Source: Myxococcota bacterium (lineage in GTDB: Bacteria; Myxococcota_A; UBA9160; UBA4427). From it: 64,000 nt of DNA. Both the position numbers and the translations under genes were made by a program. Within the stretch, counting starts at the first letter, position 1. Every line of letters begins with the position of its first letter. The stretch is taken from NCBI GenBank assembly GCA_028823175.1, contig JAPKBZ010000015.1, positions 1 through 64,000 of the forward strand, given 5' to 3'. Below the pieces are notes generated by a model. The model was not told where the DNA came from. It worked only from the letters and a program-made list of their open reading frames with translations, and did not search any database. Below are positions 8,525-18,616 of the stretch, in pieces.

Positions 8525-10168
8525 TCAGCCAGCCGGGGTATGGTCCTCGACGGCTGCGCTGGCGACTTCGCGAGCCCAGCGATAATCCGCTTTCCCGCTT
8601 GGCGCTCTCACCACCTCGTCGACGAAGACGAATCGCTTAGGAAGTTTGTAGCGGGTGATGTGTTCATTGGCAGCCGAGAGCAGCGCGTCCTCGCTGACCT
8701 CGGAACCTTCGCGAAGTTGAACGATCGCTGTGACCTGGCTTCCCCAGCGCTCGCTGGGCGTTCCGCAAACGACGCAGTCGTAGACAGCAGGGTGCCCCTT
8801 GAGGGCGAGTTCGACTTCTTCGGCGAAAATTTTCTCTCCACCGCTATTGATCGTTACCGAGTCCCGCCCGAGCAATTTCAAGCGCCCATCGGCCTCGATG
8901 CAGGCCCTGTCCCCGGGAACCGAGTACCGCACCCCCCCAACCGTCGGGAAGGTTTCCCTCGTTTTCCCTTCGTCCTTGTAATACCCCAAGGGCATCCAAC
9001 CCTCGCGAGCCAACCAGCCCTTCTCGTCTGAACCCGGTTCTAGGCGATGGGACAGATCGTCCGAGAGCACGCAATTACTCGCTCCGAGTTGAAAATTGCC
9101 GGTGCTCGCCCCAGTCTCCCGCGTGGAAATATGACTCGCCTGGGCACCCGACTCCGACGAACCGAGGGCATCGAGAATACGAATATCCGGGAGGAGATCG
9201 AGGAGCTCCTGTTTGAGAGAGGCCGTAAAGATCGCCCCACCAGACGTCACCAAAAACATCTTCGAGAGGTCGTATTCCTTCTTGCGCAATTGGTCGATCA
9301 AGGGCCGCGCGAAAGCATCGCCGACGATAGTGAGGGCGTTGCCCTGCTCTCTCTCAAGAGTCGACCAAATATCGTCCGGATCCAAACGTTCGACTCCCGG
9401 CTGAACGAGAACCGTTCCCCCGGCGTGCCACATATTGAAGGCAACCCAGTGGGCGGCCCCGTGCATGAAGGGTGGCGCCGGCAGGCAGCGTATGCCGGGA
9501 GTAGATCTGGCTTTCTCCTGCATCGCCTGGATATTGGGCGGCGGGTTACTGACGAGAGCCGAACAAAAAATTTCCTCCTGGCGCCAGAGCACTCCCTTGG
9601 GCATGCCCGTTGTCCCACCGGTGTAGAGGATGTAGAGGTCGTCCGGAGAGAGATCCCCCGAAAGAGGAACTGCTGCCGCCTGGGAGAGGGCTTGCTCGTA
9701 GTCGAGGGCACCCGGTAACAACTCGTTGCCGCTTTCGTCCTCAACCTGAATCAAAAGCCGGAGACCCGGTAGCCTGTCGCGAATTTTTTCGAGGGTCGGT
9801 GCGAAGGCGGCGTGATAGATCACCGCCCGGGCATCGGAATTCTCGAAGAGGTAGAGAAGTTCCTCCTCGACGTAGCGATAATTTACGTTGAAGGGAGCGC
9901 AGCGCGCCTTATAAGCCCCCAACATGCCCTCGAGGTACTCGTTCCCGTTATGCAGATAGAGAGCCACGTGATCCTGCCCGGACTCCCAGCCCTCGAGCCC
10001 GCTCCGTTCCGTGTGGCAACCCAGCCCATGGGCCCGAAGCAGATCGGCCAGACGCCGCGTTCGGTCCGTCACTTGAGACCAGGTCAGCCGTCGATCCCGA
10101 AAGACGATGCACTCTCGCTCGGGGATGACTTCGGAAATGGCTTCGTGGATGAGGGCCAGATTCATCAT
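8525..10168 (-). CDS. Acyl-CoA synthetase (AMP-binding enzyme)
   Basis: P-loop YILYTGGTTGMPKGVLWRQEE, LGSSESG, C-terminal VTINSGGEKIFAEEVE..KLPKRFVFVDEVVRAPSGKADYRWA. Confidence 0.95.
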   Translation of the reverse strand: MMNLALIHEAISEVIPERECIVFRDRRLTWSQVTDRTRRLADLLRAHGLGCHTERSGLEGWESGQDHVALYLHNGNEYLEGMLGAYKARCAPFNVNYRYVEEELLYLFENSDARAVIYHAAFAPTLEKIRDRLPGLRLLIQVEDESGNELLPGALDYEQALSQAAAVPLSGDLSPDDLYILYTGGTTGMPKGVLWRQEEIFCSALVSNPPPNIQAMQEKARSTPGIRCLPAPPFMHGAAHWVAFNMWHAGGTVLVQPGVERLDPDDIWSTLEREQGNALTIVGDAFARPLIDQLRKKEYDLSKMFLVTSGGAIFTASLKQELLDLLPDIRILDALGSSESGAQASHISTRETGASTGNFQLGASNCVLSDDLSHRLEPGSDEKGWLAREGWMPLGYYKDEGKTRETFPTVGGVRYSVPGDRACIEADGRLKLLGRDSVTINSGGEKIFAEEVELALKGHPAVYDCVVCGTPSERWGSQVTAIVQLREGSEVSEDALLSAANEHITRYKLPKRFVFVDEVVRAPSGKADYRWAREVASAAVEDHTPAG

Positions 10169-10252
10169 TAGGCGACTAACTCCTGTCGAATAAGCGAACG
10201 AAGAACGTTGCCTCGGATCCGAGACGGGCGCACTCTTCAGAGAGCCTAAAGC

Positions 10253-11176
10253 TTAGAGGGCGCGAGAAAGAAGGATCGTGCCCAGCATGGCGTCCAGGGT
10301 GGGCTCGACACGGGTCGCATCGTTTTCCTCTGAAAATTCTGCAAACCCCCCATCCGTCGCCTGCTCACCCAGCAAATCTATGAGCAGAAGTGCCGGGTCC
10401 AAACTCGCTCCCGGAACAGCGAGGCTCTGGCAATGGAGAAGCGTCCGTACGGTCAGACCCGCGTCGTAGGCCCGCGTTCGATAGCCACGTTCGAGTTCGC
10501 GTCCAATCCACTGCAGGGCGCTATCCGCGAGATCGTGGCCGACATTGGTGAAGAAAACTCCGAAAGCGGTGAGTGACTCCCATTGGCGCCCCGAAATCTT
10601 GTCGGGGTTAAAAATCGAGCCGAGGTATTCGCCCGCAGCCTCAAGCAGTTCCGGGCGAACGACCCGAGTTCGGCCGAGGAGACCCGCCAGCATGCCTGTT
10701 GCAAAGAGCCTCGATTCGGGGGGGCCGTCATCCGCGCCCCAGGCTCCGTCGTCGGCCTGGATCGATTGCAGGAAGACCGCGGCCCCATCGATGCAGGGAT
10801 GATGGTGCAGCCCGAGATCCGAGAGCGCGACCAGCGCTTCGAGTGTTCCTAGAACTTCGGGCACCAATCCGGCCAACTGGCCAGCGGCTAGGCCCGGAGC
10901 GCCGCCGCGCGCCAGACCGAGGAGGGGGAAAGAACCGTTTGCGGCCTGGCGGGCCTCGATCTCGGCTGCGCACGTCTCTCGCTTCTCGGCACCCAGCAGC
11001 GTACGGACGCGCAGCCTCGCGAGTTCTTCGCCGTGCACCTCGATAAAGGCAAGCCCCGCCTCCAGGGCCGAAGCGGCCTGCTCGCGCAGGGCCCCGATGT
11101 CCTCGGGCGAGGCCCCAGCAGGAGCATTGCCCTCCTCGGGCTCCGCTCCTCCGAGCACGATGCCCTCAAGCCGCAC
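10253..11176 (-). CDS. Alpha/alpha-toroid (prenyltransferase / terpene-cyclase-like fold) protein
   Basis: VFLQSIQADDGAWGADDG resembles a QW-type repeat of toroid enzymes; other helical repeats (ATDGGFAEFSEENDATRVEPTLDAMLG). GTG at 11176 lies just after the upstream gene's stop; the listed 443-aa ORF reads back through the upstream gene. Confidence 0.6.
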   Translation of the reverse strand: MRLEGIVLGGAEPEEGNAPAGASPEDIGALREQAASALEAGLAFIEVHGEELARLRVRTLLGAEKRETCAAEIEARQAANGSFPLLGLARGGAPGLAAGQLAGLVPEVLGTLEALVALSDLGLHHHPCIDGAAVFLQSIQADDGAWGADDGPPESRLFATGMLAGLLGRTRVVRPELLEAAGEYLGSIFNPDKISGRQWESLTAFGVFFTNVGHDLADSALQWIGRELERGYRTRAYDAGLTVRTLLHCQSLAVPGASLDPALLLIDLLGEQATDGGFAEFSEENDATRVEPTLDAMLGTILLSRAL

Positions 11177-11181
11177 CTGGC

Positions 11182-12380
11182 TCAAGCCGACTGCTCCGCG
11201 CCCGCCTCGACCTCGAGCAAACAGCCGTGCAGGTAGCGACCCTCGGGATGATGAACCGAAAAGGGGTGATCTGCCGGAGCGCCGAGGGTCCGCAGCCAGC
11301 GAACTCCCCGCCCCGCGTCGAGAGCGGCGCCAAAAACAATCTTCTGGAAGAGATCTGGATCCACGTGGTGAGAGCAGGTAAAAACGACGATGAAGGCCGA
11401 GGGCGCCGCACATCGTAGCCCGTGGAGCAGCATGTCCTTGTAGGCCCGGGATGCCGCCTGGACAGCTCGGCGAGAACGGGCCAGGGGGGGCGGGTCGAGC
11501 ACGATCAGATCGAACTTTTCGCTGGCGGCCGAGGCGGAGCGAAGCGCCTCGAAGGCATCCGATCGCCGAATCTCTACGGGACAAGTCAGGCCGTTCATCT
11601 CAAGATTCGACTCCGCTATGCGCAGCGCCGCTTCAGAGGAATCCACCAGCACCAGACTCGCCGCTCCGCCCACTCCTGCCGCCACGGCGAAGCTGCCCGT
11701 GTAGCTGAATACGTCAAGTGTCCGGCGACCGGCTGCCAGACCCATGACCAGTTGCCGCGCATCCCTCTGGTCGAGGTAGAAGCCCGTCTTCTGGCCATGC
11801 ATGAAATCCACCGCGTAGCGGCGACCCGCCTCTTCGATAAGTCCCTCCGAGGGCGGCGAACCCCAGAGCGTCCCTTCGTCCGGCGGAATCCCCTCTCGGC
11901 GGGCGGAGCTGTCATCTCGGCGCCGGTAACCGTGGGGGGCGTCGACGAGCGCCTGGATCTTCTGCGCGATCCGATCCGCCCGGGCGTGCATCCCCGCCGT
12001 GAGAAATTTTAGGACCACCACGTCCCCCAGCCGATCCACAACTAGCCCGGGCAACCCATCGCCCTCGGCATTGACCAGCCGCATCGCGTCGGTCTCACGC
12101 AAGAGGGGGTGTTCACGCCGCCGGGCCAGCGCCGCCTCGAGGCGCTGTTCAAGGAGCTGCTCGCCGGGATCCTCCTTGCCAAAAGCCAAGAGCCTGACCC
12201 GAATACTCGACTTGGGCGAGTAGTGGCCGTAGCCCAGAACTTCGCCCCCCTTCGAAACCACCCGCACCCACGCACCCGCGTGAGCCTCGCCGGGCTCGCT
12301 CGCGACGGCTCCGGAAAGAAGCCAGGGGTGCTGGCGGCGTAGGGAGCGCTCGCGTCCTGAGGAGATAATTACGTCCGTCA
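11182..12380 (-). CDS. Class I SAM-dependent rRNA methyltransferase (RlmI-like, PUA + Rossmann)
   Basis: RSLRRQHPWLLSGAV PUA-like start, VVDRLGDVVVLKFLTAG, TGFYLDQRDARQLV, LDVFSYTGSFAVAA, FDLIVLDPPPLARSRRAV. Start chosen at ATG 12380 (MTDVIISSGRERSLRR). Confidence 0.93.
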
Positions 12381-12470
12381 TAGTCCGGATAGGTTCGTCC
12401 ATTCGGCTCGCCCCAACAAGCGCTGGTGCCGCTAGAATGACCCGTTCTAGAATCTTATTGAAAGTTTTCC

Positions 12471-14552
12471 GTGGCCCCCGACTCTTCACCCCCATCTCCT
12501 GCTTCTCCCTCGGACCTCCCCGGCAACCGGCTCTCCGCGGCATCGAGCGCCTACCTTCTCCAACACAGCCAGAACCCCGTCGACTGGTATCCCTGGGGAC
12601 CCGAGGCCCTGGCACGAGCCCAGGAGCTCGATCGCCCGCTGCTGGTCTCCATCGGCTACAGCGCCTGTCACTGGTGCCACGTGATGGAGCGGGAGTCCTT
12701 CGAAAACCAGGCCACCGCAGAGTTCATGAACGCAAATTTCATCTGCATCAAGGTGGATCGCGAGGAGCGGCCCGATGTGGACCAGATCTACATGGACGCG
12801 GTCGTTCGACTCAACCAGGGTCAGGGTGGCTGGCCTCTCACCGCCTTCTGCCTGCCCGATGGGGGGCCCTTCTTCGGCGGCACCTACTACCCCGACGAAC
12901 CGCGCCACGGCATGCCGAGCTTCCGCCAGGTACTCGAGGCGCTTGCCGACGCCTATGCGAATCGCAGGGGCGAGGTCGAGGATGCGGCCCGCCAGGTCGT
13001 CGCCTCTCTTCAGATCGATCTCGGGGCCGCCTCGGGCAAGCCCGTGGCCAGCGAGGCCGCGAAGCGGGCTTGTGAACTCCTCATGCGCGGAGCAGACCAC
13101 GATCACGGAGGATTCGGCTCTGGCCCGAAATTTCCCACACCGACGAACCTCGAGTTCCTCCTCGCCGCCATCGACCTGCTCCCGGCGGACGAGGCCAGAC
13201 CCGTTGCCCTTCACCTGACAAAAACCGCTCGGGAAATGGCCCGACGGGGCCTATTCGATCACCTGGGTGGAGGCTTCCACCGCTACTGCGTGGATCGCGC
13301 CTGGACGATTCCCCATTTCGAAAAAATGCTCTACGACCAGGGACTCCTCCTGCGCTTCTACGCCGAAGTGCTGCGCCGGGGAGGCGAAGCCGAAGAACTC
13401 GCCTGGCCCATCCGGGAAACCGTCGACTACCTCAGGCGGGAAATGACTTCGCCCGAAGGCGGCTTCTACGCGAGCCAGGATGCCGATGCCGAGGGCCGTG
13501 AAGGGGCCTTCCAGGTCTGGACCCCTACAGAGATCGGGGCCGTTCTGGGTGAGGCCGCCGACGAGTTCTGCCAGGCCTACGGAGTCGACGAAGAGGGCAA
13601 TTTCGAGGAGGGCAGCACTCACCTTATCGATCAAAAACGGGCGGGTCGTGAACTATTCGCCGACGAACGAGCCCAACTCCTCATCGCCCGACAAAAACGG
13701 GTCGCCCCGGAAACGGATAAAAAGCGCGTGGCCGCCTGGAACGGGTATGCCATCTCGGGCCTGGTTCGAGCGGGCGATGCCCTGGCCGACCCAACAATGC
13801 TGACCGATGCGACCACGGCCATGGATTTCGTTCTCGATGAAATGGTCGACCCTTCGGGCAGACTCCACCGTATCTTCAACCGGGGAGTCTCCAGTGTTCC
13901 GGCCTTCCTCGACGATCACGCCGCGCTCCTCGACGCATGCCTCGATCTCTTCCGCGCTGGGGCCGGAGAACGTTTCCTGGCAGCGGCCCTGCATTTTGGC
14001 CAAGAAATAGGCGATCGATTCATCGACGAGGATCGGGGAGCGGTTTTCTTCACCGCGAACGACGGCGAGAAACTCGTTCACCGTCCCCAAAGCGACCATG
14101 ACGGTGCCACCCCCGCAGCCGCAGGCCTTGCCGCCGTAGGCTTGATACGGCTGGCCCACCTCGCGCAGCTCCCGCCCATCGCCCAACAGGCGGAAATGAT
14201 CATCATGACCCATGCTCCCCTCATCGAACGCTCGCCCCACGCCCTCCCCACCCTCTTGCGCGCCATGACCCTCGCCGAGCGCAGCGTCTCTGTCGCAGTG
14301 ATCCGGGGCGACGAGGATGACCCGCAAACCCTGGCCCTGGCGGCCCGGGCCAGGCGAGTTCTGCTTCCCGACGATGGGGTCGTCGTTCTTGCGCCGGGTG
14401 CGCCGCGACCGGTGGGGGTCGGCGCCGACTGGCTACGTGGCCGGGAGGGCCGGGCAGGCCAAGCAACGGCCTGGATCTGCCAGGGCACCCGTTGCTCACT
14501 GCCCATAACTGATCCCGCCGCGATCGCGCCCCTTTCCTCAGTGACGGGGTAA
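12471..14552 (+). CDS. Thioredoxin-domain protein, DUF255/YyaL/SPATA20-like
   Basis: [61 protein letters not shown]; six-hairpin glycosidase-like remainder. Confidence 0.95.
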   Translation: MAPDSSPPSPASPSDLPGNRLSAASSAYLLQHSQNPVDWYPWGPEALARAQELDRPLLVSIGYSACHWCHVMERESFENQATAEFMNANFICIKVDREERPDVDQIYMDAVVRLNQGQGGWPLTAFCLPDGGPFFGGTYYPDEPRHGMPSFRQVLEALADAYANRRGEVEDAARQVVASLQIDLGAASGKPVASEAAKRACELLMRGADHDHGGFGSGPKFPTPTNLEFLLAAIDLLPADEARPVALHLTKTAREMARRGLFDHLGGGFHRYCVDRAWTIPHFEKMLYDQGLLLRFYAEVLRRGGEAEELAWPIRETVDYLRREMTSPEGGFYASQDADAEGREGAFQVWTPTEIGAVLGEAADEFCQAYGVDEEGNFEEGSTHLIDQKRAGRELFADERAQLLIARQKRVAPETDKKRVAAWNGYAISGLVRAGDALADPTMLTDATTAMDFVLDEMVDPSGRLHRIFNRGVSSVPAFLDDHAALLDACLDLFRAGAGERFLAAALHFGQEIGDRFIDEDRGAVFFTANDGEKLVHRPQSDHDGATPAAAGLAAVGLIRLAHLAQLPPIAQQAEMIIMTHAPLIERSPHALPTLLRAMTLAERSVSVAVIRGDEDDPQTLALAARARRVLLPDDGVVVLAPGAPRPVGVGADWLRGREGRAGQATAWICQGTRCSLPITDPAAIAPLSSVTG

Positions 14553-14634
14553 AGAGCGACTTTCCGACCCCCCACGGCCCCTGCTACATTGGCCGCTTAG
14601 ACCTTTTCGTCCACCTCTTGCCGGAAAAAGCCTC

Positions 14635-15123
14635 GTGAAAATCAGGATCTGTTTCGTCTGCCTCGGAAATATCTGCCGCTCTCCCACCGCCGAAGGCATC
14701 ATGCGTTCCCTGGTCGAAGAAGCCGGGCTTGAGGAATACATCGAAATCGACAGCGCGGGAACAAGTGCCGAGCACCTGGACGAGGAGCCCGACCCGCGTA
14801 CCCACGAGGCGGCCGAGGAGAACGGCATCAGCCTGGTGGGAACCGCACGGCAATTCGAGATCGAAGACTTCGCCGAGTTCGAGTACGTCATCGGCATGGA
14901 CGGTGAGAATCGCGATGAACTTTCTTCCCTCGCTCCCGACGAGACTGCAGAGGAGAAAATTTTCTTGATCCGTGATTTCGAGCCCCGCGCACGTCGCGAT
15001 CAGGACGTTCCCGACCCCTACTACGGCGGCTCCGACGGGTTCGGTGAGGTCTTCGAAATTCTCAAGAATGCCTGCCGCGGCCTGATGGAACACGTAGTCA
15101 TCCAGCACGACCTGCCGAGTTGA
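14635..15123 (+). CDS. Low-molecular-weight protein-tyrosine-phosphatase family protein
   Basis: P-loop VCLGNICRSPTAEGIM and C-terminal DVPDPYYGG motif; GTG start. Confidence 0.95.
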   Translation: MKIRICFVCLGNICRSPTAEGIMRSLVEEAGLEEYIEIDSAGTSAEHLDEEPDPRTHEAAEENGISLVGTARQFEIEDFAEFEYVIGMDGENRDELSSLAPDETAEEKIFLIRDFEPRARRDQDVPDPYYGGSDGFGEVFEILKNACRGLMEHVVIQHDLPS

Positions 15124-15980
15124 TGGACCCGGATCTTCGGGAACGGATCGAAGCTCTGCTGCCCGAACCCATCGAGAAGGCTCGCGAACTCGGCGGAGGT
15201 AGCATCGGCACGAGTTGGCGAGTGGACCTCGTATCGGGCCAGAGTTATTTCATCAAGCACTACGTCGAGGGACCGGCCGGTCTCGTGAGCGCGGAGGAAG
15301 CGGGGCTCGCCTGGCTCGCCGAAGCGGGCGCCCTGCCCACGGCGCGAACCGTCGCCAGCCTCGATGAGGACGCGATCCTGATCCTCGAGTGGATCGAGGG
15401 AGCCAAGGCGCGGAGCGATGCCGCCGAGCGCCTGGGCCGGGGCCTAGCCCAGCTCCACGCCTTCAGCGCCCCGGAATTCGGCTTCTCCGAGGACAATTTC
15501 ATCGGCTCGCTCCCCCAGGCCAACGCGGCCTGCGAGCACTGGGCGGATTTCTACGCCTACCGGCGCATCGAGCCCCTGGTGCGACGTGGCCAGGACGCGG
15601 GCCATATCCCCGCGGGGCTAGCCGGAGAGGCGAGCCGAATGCTCGCTCGCTTCGAGGCCCTTTGCGGCCCCTCGGAGCCCCCCGCCCGGCTCCACGGCGA
15701 CCTCTGGAGCGGGAATGCCATGCTCGGGCCAGAGGGCGAATTCGTGCTCATCGACCCGGCGGTCTACGGCGGCCACCGAGAGGTCGACCTCGCCATGATG
15801 CAACTCTTCGGTGGCTTCCCCGATCGGAGCTTCGATGCCTACTCCAACGAATTCCCTTTGGCGGCCGAGGCCGAAGAGCGCGTGGCCTTCTATCAACTCT
15901 ACCCGCTGCTGGTCCACGTGAACCTCTTCGGCGAAAGCTACGTGGACTCCTTCGCAAGGGCATTGCGAACCTATCGGTGA
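15123..15980 (+). CDS. Fructosamine/ketosamine kinase family protein
   Basis: GGGSIGTSWRVDL..YFIKHY, LHAFSAPEFGFSEDNFIGSLPQAN, LHGDLWSGNAM; overlaps the LMW-PTP stop codon (TGATG). Confidence 0.94.
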   Translation: MDPDLRERIEALLPEPIEKARELGGGSIGTSWRVDLVSGQSYFIKHYVEGPAGLVSAEEAGLAWLAEAGALPTARTVASLDEDAILILEWIEGAKARSDAAERLGRGLAQLHAFSAPEFGFSEDNFIGSLPQANAACEHWADFYAYRRIEPLVRRGQDAGHIPAGLAGEASRMLARFEALCGPSEPPARLHGDLWSGNAMLGPEGEFVLIDPAVYGGHREVDLAMMQLFGGFPDRSFDAYSNEFPLAAEAEERVAFYQLYPLLVHVNLFGESYVDSFARALRTYR

Positions 15981-16027
15981 GTCCAGAAATTTCTCGATGA
16001 GTCGGCCTGCAAGCGAGTCGAAGGGCT

Positions 16028-18037
16028 TCAGAAATCCACGGCGACGCCCACGAGAAAATTGAATTCGGGGGATGGATAAAAAGCTTGTTCGGTTGGGAAG
16101 CCGCCCAGCACGCCGTACTCGGAGTACGCGGCGTCGGTCAAGTTGTTCAGGTCGACAAAAACCGAGAGCCATTGACGCTGGTATTTCAGCTTGGCGTTCA
16201 TCACGAAATAGCTTCCCTGGTCGGGGAAGACATTGGCAAAATCGCTGATGAAGGGACGGCTCCCCACGTAGGCACCATCCACCGCCACCGACACTCCGCC
16301 TCCCAGGGAGAGAAGACCCGACAAGGTCAGTTGATGCGCGGGCACGCCGGGCACCTCGCTCCCCCCATAGGTACCACCGACGATCTGCGCATCCGTATAT
16401 GCGTAGCCAAAACTGAAATCAATATTCTTCACGCCCGCAAAGAGCGACAACTCCAGTCCCCGTCGCCGAGTCTCTCCATCGAGATTGGAATTCGTGAAGA
16501 ACTCGGGATCCAGAAATATTTCGTGATGGGTGTCGATCTGGAAAAAATTCAGGCGTAAGCCGGAGCGATCATTAACCTGGTAGCGAACTCCGACTTCGTA
16601 ATCCATCGAGACCTGAGCGTCGAGGCTCAAGTTGATCGTATTGAAGACGAAGTTAAAGAGCTCATCGAGAACCGGATAGCGAAAGCCTCGTGAGAAACTG
16701 AAATACGCGTCGAGGTCATCGCTGAACCGTTGAGTCAGGCCCAGGGTGTAGAGGTTTTCATCGAGGCTATTCGTATCCTGACCAAATTCACCAAATGAAA
16801 ATTCTGCCCGGTCGTAGCGGTAGCCCGCAGAGAGAAGCACTCCGGAGATGAGCGCAATCTCCTCGTAGACGAACAAGCCGTAATCCTGTTTCTTGAGCTT
16901 GAAATTATCCAACGAGGGAAAGCCGCCGGAGTTCAGGAGGTTGACGATGTCCTCCTCGTTGCTCTCGTAGTCAAAGCCGAAAGTAGTGTGGCTCGCCATG
17001 CCGAAGACATCGAGATCCAGCATCACCATCGGCGACGCAATCACGGTTTCGAGGGTCGTGTCTCCCTTGAAGTTCCCACCAAAAAACGTTGAAAATGCAG
17101 AGGAATCTCGCCTTCGAAAAGAGGCGTCCATTTTGAATCGGGCCTGATCGCCGAATCGGATCTCCGAGCCACCCTTGACGTAGAAGTCCTCGACGTTCGC
17201 GAAATCATCGGGGTGAACAGAATCGGTTCGTGCCGCCCCGGCGTCCAATTCGCTGATCTTGAGGGCGCCCGGCAAGCGGGCCCGATTATTGGTGTAACCC
17301 CCGCTCGCGTGGAACTCCATCTCGGAGTTGGGGTGATAACCGAAGTCGGCGCCGAGGGAGTCGAACTGCGTCGCGCTGTTGTCACGATACCCTTCCGAGC
17401 GCTGGCGGCCGCCCGAGAACGCATAAGTGATCTCACCTTCGGAACCTCGCAGATAGCCCGTCGTATCGAGGGTCCCATAACTTCCCATATCGACCTCGAC
17501 CCCGGCCTCGAATTCCTGGCCTTGGCGAGTGAGGATATTGATGACACCCCCCGAAGCGTTATCGCCATAGATGACGCTGCTACGAGCACCCCGAACGATC
17601 TCGATACGATCTACGCGATCGAGTGGCATGGTGCTCCAATCCGTCCCACTGAGATCCGCCGAGTTTATCCGCCGGCCATCGACTAGGACAAGCGTATTGA
17701 GCGCGGCGGTTTCCCCGAAGCCCCGAATGTCCACGCTGTAGCTCGCTCGGTTACCCGTGATGTCGGTGACATGAAGACCGGCCTGGGTGCGCAGGAGATC
17801 GGGGATATTCCGGGCCACACTATTTTCGATTTCTTCTGCGGTGATCACGCTGACGTTGGCGGGAATCGAATCGAGTTGTTTGGGGTAGCGTGTCGCGGTG
17901 ACGACCATCTCTTCGAGCGGACCGGCCGACACGGCTGCCAACCCGGAGTCGTCCTCTGCGACTGCAACGCCAGACAACCCGGCAAGCATCACAACAACTG
18001 CCACAGAGTTCAGCACCGACTTGTGGGACTCCAACAC
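16028..18037 (-). CDS. TonB-dependent outer-membrane receptor, likely corrinoid (BtuB-like) transporter
   Basis: Plug domain EEMVVTATRYPKQLDSIPANVSVITAEEIENSVARNIPDLLRTQAGLHV, barrel to C-terminal FNFLVGVAVDF; downstream of a cobalamin riboswitch. Start set at GTG 18037 because the longer ORF from 18121 crosses an intrinsic terminator. Confidence 0.9.
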   Translation of the reverse strand: MLESHKSVLNSVAVVVMLAGLSGVAVAEDDSGLAAVSAGPLEEMVVTATRYPKQLDSIPANVSVITAEEIENSVARNIPDLLRTQAGLHVTDITGNRASYSVDIRGFGETAALNTLVLVDGRRINSADLSGTDWSTMPLDRVDRIEIVRGARSSVIYGDNASGGVINILTRQGQEFEAGVEVDMGSYGTLDTTGYLRGSEGEITYAFSGGRQRSEGYRDNSATQFDSLGADFGYHPNSEMEFHASGGYTNNRARLPGALKISELDAGAARTDSVHPDDFANVEDFYVKGGSEIRFGDQARFKMDASFRRRDSSAFSTFFGGNFKGDTTLETVIASPMVMLDLDVFGMASHTTFGFDYESNEEDIVNLLNSGGFPSLDNFKLKKQDYGLFVYEEIALISGVLLSAGYRYDRAEFSFGEFGQDTNSLDENLYTLGLTQRFSDDLDAYFSFSRGFRYPVLDELFNFVFNTINLSLDAQVSMDYEVGVRYQVNDRSGLRLNFFQIDTHHEIFLDPEFFTNSNLDGETRRRGLELSLFAGVKNIDFSFGYAYTDAQIVGGTYGGSEVPGVPAHQLTLSGLLSLGGGVSVAVDGAYVGSRPFISDFANVFPDQGSYFVMNAKLKYQRQWLSVFVDLNNLTDAAYSEYGVLGGFPTEQAFYPSPEFNFLVGVAVDF

Positions 18038-18068
18038 TTTTTCCCCCGCGCGCGAGATAGCCCGGGGC

Positions 18069-18103
18069 AAAAAAAACCCCGGACCGAAATAAATCGATCC
18101 GGG
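18069..18103 (-). terminator. Intrinsic terminator between cobalamin riboswitch and TonB receptor gene
   Basis: On the minus strand: CCCGGATCG-ATTTATTT-CGGTCCGGG followed by G and T8; 9-bp stem with one wobble pair. Confidence 0.85.
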
Positions 18104-18159
18104 ATATCCCTTCTTATCCACTGATCCAGGGCGAGCCTCGGTCCGTCGAGGATCTCGCC

Positions 18160-18312
18160 GCGCGTATGGGCAGGTCTTCTGACTCTCGGATCGTTCTACT
18201 CGCCGCGCCTTCCCGACCCCGTGTTGCGGTCAGTGGTCCTTGCGGCTTTCGTCCCCGATTACAGCGACGGGCTCGTCCCTGATTCTCACAGGGTTCCCTC
18301 TTAGGCGCATCC
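18160..18312 (-). ncRNA. Cobalamin (adenosylcobalamin-type) riboswitch
   Basis: Minus strand contains GCGCCTAAGAGGGAACCCTGTGAGAATCAGGGACGAGCCCGTCGCTGTAATCGGGGACGAAAGCC..CAAGGACCACTG...GGTCGGGAAGGCGC...GAGTCAGAAGACCTGCCC, matching the conserved cobalamin riboswitch sequence pattern. Confidence 0.95.
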
Positions 18313-18583
18313 GCCAGGGCCGAGCAGTGGAGTCGAAAAACTCTCGCCGCTTTTCTGCCCGGGACGGATATCGCACCCAGACGCAAATGCTATTCGGTTT
18401 TTTTGGGAGTGATTCTTGGAAGACTCCTCCGGACTCAGCCAGAAATGGGGGCCAAAGAATACATCAGCCCCGCAAGAGGGGCCAACGACGGGCCGGGGGG
18501 CGAAACGAATTTTTTCCCTTTAGCCCCTCGGGGCATCGAGTTTCGACCAATGGCTGGGGATCCTCTTACTTCTACCCTAGAGT

Positions 18584-18597
18584 ACTGACTAGTCAGT
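18584..18597. promoter_or_regulatory. Candidate TetR-family operator palindrome ACTGACTAGTCAGT
   Basis: Perfect 14-bp palindrome about 20 bp upstream of the GTG start of the TetR gene. Confidence 0.7.
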
Positions 18598-18616
18598 TCC
18601 TAAAAGGACCCCCCCC

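Noticed and set aside
11177-11584. N-terminal extension of the toroid ORF (start 11584)
   Set aside because: Overlaps the 3' end of the rRNA methyltransferase in another frame; a GTG at 11176 just after that gene's stop is better.
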